Source: Flavobacteriales bacterium
GTDB taxonomy: Bacteria > Bacteroidota > Bacteroidia > Flavobacteriales > UA16
Reading direction: 5' to 3'
NCBI GenBank assembly: GCA_030831885.1
Contig: JAURKF010000065.1
Span: forward strand, 1 to 6,529
Length of the DNA stretch: 6,529 bases
Below the pieces are notes generated by a model. That model was not told where the DNA came from. It ran no database searches and was given only the letters and a program-made list of their open reading frames with translations. Position numbers and translations under genes: made by a program. Below, in pieces: positions 1 through 4,800 of this stretch (positions within the stretch are counted from its first letter, which is position 1; each line of letters opens with the position of its first letter).

Positions 1-890
1 GACTGAATAAAAGCAATTGCGTCGGCGACTTCACCCACTACTACCACGTTGGGCAAATTCATTGCAGTTATTTCATCCGACATATTGCGTCCTGCCAAAT
101 AGAACTTCAACTGCGGATGGCGTTCATGAATAGCAGGCCATATCGAGCTCAAAAACCATAGAATCCCCTCGAGGTTGGGCCCCCAGTCCATGGCTCCTAA
201 ATGGAAAAGAGCCAACTCTCCTTCATCGGAGTAATTCAACGGATAATTCCGTAAATCAACTCCGAATGGAATAGTTCGAATGCGTTTTCTGACCCCCAGC
301 GCGAGCATGCGACGCTTATCCTCTTCGCTGATAGCCGCAATACCGCTAACCTCGTTGAGCACGCTCAGCTCATATTGTTTTAGTTTGCGCGTGAGATAAT
401 TTAAATATGCGCGTTTGATAAAACTTTTGGTTCCCAATGCGATTTTCTCCCAGATAACATACTCCAAGTTATGGGATCGCAGCACGATTGGAGACTCGCT
501 CAAGCGCTTGATGGTAGGCACGTAGGGAGTCATAAACAAGCTTTCCAGATGAATGACATCAAAGACCTCTTTGCGAAGAAGCTTCGTAAGGCGCATATCG
601 AAATCAGTACTAAAAAAGCGTGAAATATTGTACGAGTCGGCTGTTAAAATACTTGAGAATGCCTCGACTGCGTTTACCCGTGTATCGATAAACACTCCTT
701 CAATATCCGTTTGACTGATGTACTCATCCGGCATTAACTCTGTAGCAAGATCATGCTTATGGGTGAAGATTGTTAACACCTTCACCTTGTGTCCGGCCTG
801 AAGAAGCCCCTGCGTAATATTGTTCATTGCAATACAACCACCATCGCGGGTGGGAAGCGGGGGCTTTAAACACAACTGCAAAATCTTCAT
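1..890 (-). CDS. Glycosyltransferase family 4 (GT4, GT-B fold), C-terminus cut off by the window edge
   Basis: The frame is open from the ATG at 890-888 to the left edge, giving 296 complete codons and no stop. The N-terminus (MKILQLCLKPPLPTRDGG, with the glycine pair at residues 17-18) has the shape of a GT-B nucleotide-sugar glycosyltransferase. Other GT4-like stretches are the HNLEYVIWEKIA region (140-151), ISEEDKRRM (187-195), IPFGVD (207-212) and LGAMDWGPNLEGILWFL (231-247), where the C-terminal donor-binding Rossmann half begins. Family members are usually 370-420 residues, so about 80-120 residues are missing, including the E-x7-E donor-binding motif. There is no signal peptide or membrane segment, so it should act in the cytoplasm or at the inner face of the inner membrane, adding a sugar to an envelope glycan precursor. 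Donor and acceptor cannot be read. The start is well supported by an AAGGAG site 8 bases upstream and by the 4-base overlap with the permease gene. Confidence 0.9.
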   Translation of the reverse strand, partial: MKILQLCLKPPLPTRDGGCIAMNNITQGLLQAGHKVKVLTIFTHKHDLATELMPDEYISQTDIEGVFIDTRVNAVEAFSSILTADSYNISRFFSTDFDMRLTKLLRKEVFDVIHLESLFMTPYVPTIKRLSESPIVLRSHNLEYVIWEKIALGTKSFIKRAYLNYLTRKLKQYELSVLNEVSGIAAISEEDKRRMLALGVRKRIRTIPFGVDLRNYPLNYSDEGELALFHLGAMDWGPNLEGILWFLSSIWPAIHERHPQLKFYLAGRNMSDEITAMNLPNVVVVGEVADAIAFIQ

Positions 891-2317
891 GCCGTTAGCT
901 CCTTCGTTTTCATTCTGTATCGGTTCGCAAGTTTACGGAACCAACGTTTGACGGGTGATTCCGACCAAAGTGCCGATTCCATCATTGCCTTGCGGGTTAT
1001 CCAAATACTCAAAGGCAATAATACCACCGTGCTGATCCACATACCCAACCACGGCTCAATGAATTGATTTTTGGCCATTCGTTCGCCGGCCATCGTGAGC
1101 AACTGATAGATTACGAACAATCCCAGGGCAATCAACGTCGGAATACCTAAACCTCCTTTGCGAATAATAGCTCCAAGCGGTGCCCCGATAAAAAACAAGA
1201 CGAAACAAACTACAGCCAAAAAGAACTTGCGGTGCCATTCTATCTTATGACGACTCACATTTTTCTCACGCGACCTTAACTCATCGAATTGTCGCTGCAA
1301 CAGATCCTTCGACTTGCGTGTATTTTCTCTGGCCCACATGACTGCCTTTCGTTTAGATGCTCCATCCGACGAATCGTACAGAGAAACTGGTGCAGCGCTC
1401 ATTGTCGAATCCACAGCCAATCGCTTGCGTGTCAGGCGAAGCGTATTTTGCACATACTGATTCGCCACTGTATCAATGACTACCTTCAGACTGTCAATTG
1501 CCTGATCAAGCTGTGCCACACTCATCATCTCGGCCGGATTTTTCATTACCTCTTCATTGTCCGCATTGAACGCCAGCGAACTCAAATCCATGCGCAACTC
1601 CATCTTAGCGAAACTACCCTCAATTAGTCCGTACCTCGGATTGCGGAGCTTTTTCTCCCTTTGTTCATCATAACTATAGCCTTCAAACAACGTAAGTATG
1701 AGATAGCGCTTATCGGGAGTCTGCTCCATTCTACCATTCTTTGCTCGAATGACGGTGCGGTTTGCCTTTTCGCCACCTCTATGATCATAGATGAGAACAT
1801 CCGTTAATTCTCCGGTTTCGGTGTTGTTCCTACCTGCTCGGATGCTCACGCCTTCAATGCCATTGTAAAAAACACCATCGGTAAGATTGAGTGCCGGCTT
1901 CTGTTTTAGAATACTAAACAGCATAGTTCGGAATTTCAAATTTGCGACCGGCCAAATGTTGTTGGCGAAAACAAAAGCCAAAATGGAAAGACCTACACTA
2001 AAAAAAATGAGCGGACGCATGATGCGCAATAAGGAGACACCTGCGCTCTTCATCGCTGTCATTTCATTGTTCTCTGCCAGCGCCCCCATAGCCATGATGG
2101 AACTCATCAGAATCGCCAGTGGCAAAGCCATATTAACCAAACGGGCCGATGCGAATACCAATAGCTTGAAAACAACCCAACCTCCCAAACCCTTGCCAAG
2201 CAATTCATCGAGGTACACCCAAATAAACTGCATCTCAAAGATGAACATAGCCACCAGGAAAGTGACGATGAACGGACCAATGTAGCTGCGCAACAGGAGA
2301 ACCGACAGTTTATTCAC
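887..2317 (-). CDS. LptF/LptG family permease (LPS export ABC transporter, inner-membrane subunit)
   Basis: This 476-residue protein fits the YjgP/YjgQ (LptF/LptG) family, which with the LptB ATPase extracts lipopolysaccharide from the inner membrane and passes it to the periplasmic bridge. Three membrane helices are visible at the N-terminus (about 13-36, 48-78, 98-119) and three at the C-terminus (about 364-385, 392-411, 422-441), flanking a large periplasmic part (about 120-362), the family layout. Conserved-looking motifs are AENNEMTAMKSAG (81-93), the cytoplasmic coupling region after helix 2, and GAPLGAIIRKGGLG (378-391) at the fifth helix. E. coli LptF and LptG are about 360 residues; the extra length is largely a charged helical segment at 262-360. 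The start is a GTG at 2317-2315, the most upstream start in the frame (TAG at 2380-2378). The stop overlaps the GT4 start as ATGA. LptF and LptG cannot be told apart here, so no symbol is given. Confidence 0.92.
   Translation of the reverse strand: MNKLSVLLLRSYIGPFIVTFLVAMFIFEMQFIWVYLDELLGKGLGGWVVFKLLVFASARLVNMALPLAILMSSIMAMGALAENNEMTAMKSAGVSLLRIMRPLIFFSVGLSILAFVFANNIWPVANLKFRTMLFSILKQKPALNLTDGVFYNGIEGVSIRAGRNNTETGELTDVLIYDHRGGEKANRTVIRAKNGRMEQTPDKRYLILTLFEGYSYDEQREKKLRNPRYGLIEGSFAKMELRMDLSSLAFNADNEEVMKNPAEMMSVAQLDQAIDSLKVVIDTVANQYVQNTLRLTRKRLAVDSTMSAAPVSLYDSSDGASKRKAVMWARENTRKSKDLLQRQFDELRSREKNVSRHKIEWHRKFFLAVVCFVLFFIGAPLGAIIRKGGLGIPTLIALGLFVIYQLLTMAGERMAKNQFIEPWLGMWISTVVLLPLSIWITRKAMMESALWSESPVKRWFRKLANRYRMKTKELTA
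899..904 (-). promoter_or_regulatory. Ribosome binding site of the GT4 gene
   Basis: AAGGAG on the minus strand lies 8 bases before the ATG at 890-888, inside the last codons of the upstream permease gene. Strong Shine-Dalgarno sequences are uncommon in Bacteroidota, so this one stands out. It fixes the GT4 start and suggests translation coupled to, or re-initiated after, the permease. Confidence 0.7.
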
Positions 2318-2321
2318 ACCA

Positions 2322-2352
2322 CAAAAATAGCAGGGACGCGTCCCATATGAAA
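2322..2352 (-). promoter_or_regulatory. Candidate Bacteroidota-type promoter for the permease-GT4 operon
   Basis: Read on the minus strand, TATTTTTG (2329-2322) matches the Bacteroidota -7 consensus TAnnTTTG exactly. TTTC (2352-2349) sits 19 bases upstream and matches three of four bases of the -33 TTTG element. The box lies only 4 bases before the GTG start at 2317, so transcription would begin at or just around the start codon, implying a leaderless or nearly leaderless message. The palindrome at 2333-2344 lies in the spacer. The match is by eye only. Confidence 0.45.
2333..2344. repeat. Perfect 12-base palindrome GGGACGCGTCCC
   Basis: A perfect palindrome lying between the -33 and -7 elements of the candidate permease promoter. 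It could be a repeat core, an operator for a dimeric regulator, or both; the sequence alone does not decide. The same core elsewhere in the gap favours a repeat. Confidence 0.6.
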
Positions 2353-2400
2353 CTACTACAGCTATGCTGCAATGGCGCTATTGTGGTTGGGACCGGTTAT

Positions 2401-2420
2401 GGACGCGCTGGAGCGCGTCC
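2401..2420. repeat. Inverted repeat, 9-base arms around a GG centre
   Basis: GGACGCGCT (2401-2409) and AGCGCGTCC (2412-2420) are perfect inverted repeats separated by two bases. It is GC-rich and has no following T run in either direction, so an intrinsic terminator is unlikely. It is the middle copy of the intergenic repeat. Confidence 0.6.
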
Positions 2421-2515
2421 CAGACAGCTACTTTGCCTAACCGCAGTGTTGCAATCGGGCCATAGAGGAGCTGCAACGCGTCCCGAACACAGCTTATGGT
2501 GAGCGGCTCCCGTGA

Positions 2516-4717
2516 ATGGTTGCAAAGCCGCTTCTTATCCGTTACTTTTACCGCCCTGAAACCCAATCAAAACCACGCCACTTGCTTTACCAACTTTCCA
2601 TCGTAGCCATCTTCTTGTACGGCTGTTTTCTGATGTTCCTCTTCATCTACAGCTTGGTGCAACTGAACCTGGCCATCAAATACACCAAGTTTCGAGAGAC
2701 TCAAAAAAAAAAGCCCAAGCTCACCGACGATCAGTGGCCGGTGGTAACCGTGCAATTGCCTGTTTTCAACGAGCTATACGTTGTGGAGCGCCTCATCGAA
2801 GCAATCTGTCAGTTCGAATATCCGGCAGGAAAACTTGAAATTCAAGTACTCGACGACAGCACCGACGAGAGCTTTGAAGTGGCTGCAAAAAAAATTGCCG
2901 AGATGCAGCAAAAAGGCATCGACATCAAGCATGTAAAGCGCCCCAAACGTGAGGGCTATAAAGCAGGAGCGCTTGCCTATGGTCTGGATATTTGTCGTGG
3001 TGAGTTCGTTGCGATCTTCGATGCAGACTTCATTCCGCGCAAAGACTTTTTGCTGCAAACGATACCTCACTTTTTTCACAGCGACCGCATTGGAGTGGTA
3101 CAAACGAAGTGGGAGCACCTCAATGAAGAGTATTCGCTACTTACACGCCTCCAAGCTTTCGGTCTCGACGCGCACTTCACAGTGGAGCAGGTAGGACGAA
3201 ATAATGGCGCACACTTCATCAACTTCAACGGTACTGCCGGTGTTTGGAGAAAAGCCACGATTTACGATGCGGGTGGTTGGGAAAGTGATACCATCACCGA
3301 AGACCTCGACCTCAGCTACCGCGCACAGTTGCGCGGTTGGGACTTTGTATACCTTCCTATGATTGGCGCTCCTTCGGAGCTACCGGCAGAAATGAATGCG
3401 CTCAAAGCGCAGCAGTTCCGCTGGACGAAAGGAGCTGCAGAATGCACTGTCAAAAATTTACCGAAAGTGTTACACGCGAAGCAACTCACCGTCGGTCAGA
3501 AAATACATGGCGCATTTCACCTGATGAACTCCGTTGTGTTTTTGTGTATTCTGGGCACATCGTTGCTGAGCGTGCCGATGCTCATTATTAAGAATACATA
3601 CGGTGATTTAGAGATCCTCTTCAAAATCGCCACCGTCTTCATGGTGAGTTTCTTCTTCCTCGGATTCTTCTATTGGATATCCCGACCCGAGAAAAATTTC
3701 TTCAAGAAGATGCTCAACTTTTTGTGGGAATATCCCACCTTCCTTTCGGTAAGCATGGGACTTTCACTACACAATGCCGTAGCGGTAATTGAAGGATTCA
3801 CAGGAAAGAAATCTTCGTTTGTACGCACACCCAAGTTTGCCATCAGCGGCAAGCAATCGGGCACGTGGAAAGACAAGAAGTACCGAGCTATTAAAGTATC
3901 GCCGCTTACCTTGCTTGAGTTCACACTGTTCTTGTATTTCAGCTTTGGTATTTACTACGCTTTCACCATGACGGGCCGACGCGAACAGCCACTCACACAA
4001 TTGGCAACAGCTACCAATGCGAAAACCGGCGACGAATTTTGGTTCACCTATTTCAGCGGCGATGATAAACCAGGCAAGCCCGGCCACACGTTGCGTGTAA
4101 CATCCGCAACAGCCGGAAGCGGAACCATCGAATCGAAGCTCACCGGATGGAAGAAAACCATCAGTTGGGAAGCCGGCAAATCAGCGCTTGTGGCATTGCC
4201 TGTTGACTCAATAGGCAAAGAGAACCAAAACATCTATTTCGTAGGAACCATGCATTGGCAAAGTGCCGTGCCTGTGAGTCTCGACCTTCTGCAGGAACCC
4301 GAGGCAACCGATGAGGCCCAGCCCATCGTACCTGAAGGAGCATTTGAATCAGCCTACACGGTTCCTCCTTCACCGAGCAAGAGCGAATCTATCACCGAAG
4401 TTTCCTTGCTTGCAACACACGACAGCACAGTAGTTACTGTAACACCCACAACCGAACTCTTCAGCGGATCGGCGGCCAACGCACCCTACACCGTGCTTCT
4501 CAACAAAGGCGACATTCACAACATCTTAGCAAAAGACGACCAAAGCCTATCGGGTACCACCATTACCACAGCACAAGGAACGATTGAAAAAAGCTACGGA
4601 TGCTACGGCGGTGCTGCACCGCGCAGCCGCGACTTCGGGTTATTGCCCTTTCACATCATGCTTGCTTTAGGCTATGCGTTTGTGACGTTCTATTCGTTGA
4701 AGCATGCGAGAGCGTAG
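2516..4717 (+). CDS. Cellulose-synthase-like family 2 glycosyltransferase (GT2) with a large inserted periplasmic domain
   Basis: A processive, membrane-embedded GT2 expected to polymerise a beta-linked glycan from nucleotide sugar and pass it across the inner membrane. All four catalytic signatures are present: DDS (113-115), DAD (169-171), TED (261-263) and QQFRW (299-303). One helix (about 27-50) precedes the cytoplasmic catalytic domain (about 72-310). Helices follow at about 333-357, 369-388, 464-485 and 707-728, with a likely interfacial helix near 405-427. SFVRTPK (434-440) resembles the gating-loop motif of cellulose synthases. Residues about 487-704 are an extra domain between the last two helices, annotated separately; without it the protein would be about 515 residues, near the usual family length. 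The polymer (glucan, mannan or other) cannot be told. ATG 2516 follows an in-frame TGA (2513-2515), so it is the longest model; a TTG at 2582-2584 is a serious alternative. No BcsB, BcsC or other synthase partner is in the window. It converges on the 4801-6529 gene. Confidence 0.9.
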   Translation: MVAKPLLIRYFYRPETQSKPRHLLYQLSIVAIFLYGCFLMFLFIYSLVQLNLAIKYTKFRETQKKKPKLTDDQWPVVTVQLPVFNELYVVERLIEAICQFEYPAGKLEIQVLDDSTDESFEVAAKKIAEMQQKGIDIKHVKRPKREGYKAGALAYGLDICRGEFVAIFDADFIPRKDFLLQTIPHFFHSDRIGVVQTKWEHLNEEYSLLTRLQAFGLDAHFTVEQVGRNNGAHFINFNGTAGVWRKATIYDAGGWESDTITEDLDLSYRAQLRGWDFVYLPMIGAPSELPAEMNALKAQQFRWTKGAAECTVKNLPKVLHAKQLTVGQKIHGAFHLMNSVVFLCILGTSLLSVPMLIIKNTYGDLEILFKIATVFMVSFFFLGFFYWISRPEKNFFKKMLNFLWEYPTFLSVSMGLSLHNAVAVIEGFTGKKSSFVRTPKFAISGKQSGTWKDKKYRAIKVSPLTLLEFTLFLYFSFGIYYAFTMTGRREQPLTQLATATNAKTGDEFWFTYFSGDDKPGKPGHTLRVTSATAGSGTIESKLTGWKKTISWEAGKSALVALPVDSIGKENQNIYFVGTMHWQSAVPVSLDLLQEPEATDEAQPIVPEGAFESAYTVPPSPSKSESITEVSLLATHDSTVVTVTPTTELFSGSAANAPYTVLLNKGDIHNILAKDDQSLSGTTITTAQGTIEKSYGCYGGAAPRSRDFGLLPFHIMLALGYAFVTFYSLKHARA
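2520..2550 (+). promoter_or_regulatory. Candidate promoter inside the 5' end of the GT2 reading frame
   Basis: TTG (2520-2522) and TACTTTTA (2543-2550) are separated by 20 bases. The second matches seven of eight positions of the Bacteroidota -7 box TAnnTTTG (final A instead of G). Transcription would begin near 2555-2558, downstream of the ATG at 2516, and would fit translation from the TTG at 2582-2584. It is a weak match by eye. Confidence 0.3.
3974..4627 (+). other. Inserted domain of the GT2 protein, possibly IgGFc-binding-like (residues about 487-704)
   Basis: The stretch between helices 464-485 and 707-728 is soluble and rich in Ser, Thr, Gly and Val with alternating polar/hydrophobic pattern, typical of beta-sandwich domains. 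Order of features: GDEFWFTYF (505-513); a strand-rich block with SGTIESKLTGW (534-544); ALVALPVDS (557-565); then a Pro/Glu-rich linker (about 592-624). A second block holds SLLATHDSTVVTVTPTTEL (630-648), PYTVLLNKGDIHNI (657-670) and LSGTTITTAQGTI (678-690). This order resembles the IgGFc-binding N-terminal domain (GxxFWxxF ... GTVxxxGxxxxFxV ... LPxxx ... VATxDxTTVTITP ... PxTVxLNxGxxYxxx ... LTGTxI) of Bacteroidota surface proteins. That assignment is from memory of the family pattern. By the positive-inside rule the loop faces the periplasm. The frame is unbroken across both joins. Confidence 0.6.
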
Positions 4718-4719
4718 TT

Positions 4720-4754
4720 AGTGAATAGTGACTAGTGAATAGTGAATAGTGAAT
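4720..4754 (+). repeat. Five tandem 7-base repeats (AGTGAAT)
   Basis: Units at 4720-4726, 4727-4733, 4734-4740, 4741-4747 and 4748-4754; four are identical and the second has one change (AGTGACT). The unit length is not a multiple of three and contains TAG and TGA across its joins, so every forward frame is closed here. Such arrays are prone to slippage and may vary in number between strains. Confidence 0.85.
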
Positions 4755-4800
4755 AATGCCGAGTAGCCACTCGTCATTCGCCACTCGCCACTAGTTACTA
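4720..4800. terminator. Mirrored heptad hairpin between convergent genes, possible bidirectional terminator
   Basis: Five 7-base units AGTGAAT (second unit AGTGACT) fill 4720-4754. Five related units on the other strand, GAGTGGC/GAATGAC/TAGTGGC/TAGTAAC, fill 4766-4800. The two arrays are inverted relative to each other, so the transcript can fold into a long imperfect stem; the tip is CGAGT (4760-4764) and ACTCG (4769-4773) around a four-base loop. Because the units repeat, the arms can also pair shifted by one unit (ACTAGTG 4731-4737 with CACTAGT 4789-4795). The array starts 2 bases after the GT2 stop and ends directly against the stop of the opposite gene. There is no clear U run, so termination is inferred from place and foldability. 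Confidence 0.5.

Larger units (their letters stand above)
2333..2499. repeat. Three degenerate copies of a palindromic intergenic repeat
   Basis: The core (A/G)CGCGTCCC occurs at 2336-2344, 2413-2421 and 2476-2484, each followed within 2-13 bases by ACAGCT. The first two copies continue into a second shared block, GCAATGGCGCTAT (2369-2381) and GCAATCGGGCCAT (2451-2463). Spacing between cores is 77 and 63 bases. Two copies have palindromic cores, annotated separately. This fills most of the 198-base divergent gap. It resembles a REP-like intergenic repeat family, but no transposase or other mobile gene is present here. Genome copy number is unknown. Confidence 0.6.

Noticed and set aside
1289..1627. 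A 112-codon plus-strand frame inside the permease gene
   Set aside because: It lies fully opposite a clear coding region with recognised motifs, and its translation is rich in Cys, His and Arg as expected of an antisense shadow.
1887..2285. A 132-codon plus-strand frame inside the permease gene
   Set aside because: It is the antisense of the N-terminal membrane helices; hydrophobic codons reversed give long open frames. No start signal was seen.
2401..2420. Intrinsic terminator
   Set aside because: The stem is GC-rich but no T run follows on either strand, and it lies upstream of both divergent genes, where a terminator is not expected.
2378..2566. A 62-codon minus-strand reading frame across the divergent gap
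   Set aside because: It overlaps the GT2 start and consists largely of the repeat units; its translation shows no protein-like pattern and no ribosome binding site.
2774..3118. A 114-codon minus-strand frame inside the GT2 gene
   Set aside because: It lies opposite the catalytic domain with its DDS and DAD motifs, so it is a shadow.
3974..4627. GT2 insert as an artefact of frameshift or gene fusion error
   Set aside because: The reading frame is continuous, and the final helix and positively charged tail after the insert fit the GT2 family, so the insert is truly internal.
4720..4800. CRISPR array
   Set aside because: The units are 7 bases with no spacers and are inverted halfway, unlike CRISPR repeats; no cas genes are present.
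4720..4800. Insertion-sequence end or attachment site
   Set aside because: No transposase, integrase, target duplication or tRNA gene lies nearby; the repeat fits the convergent gap exactly.
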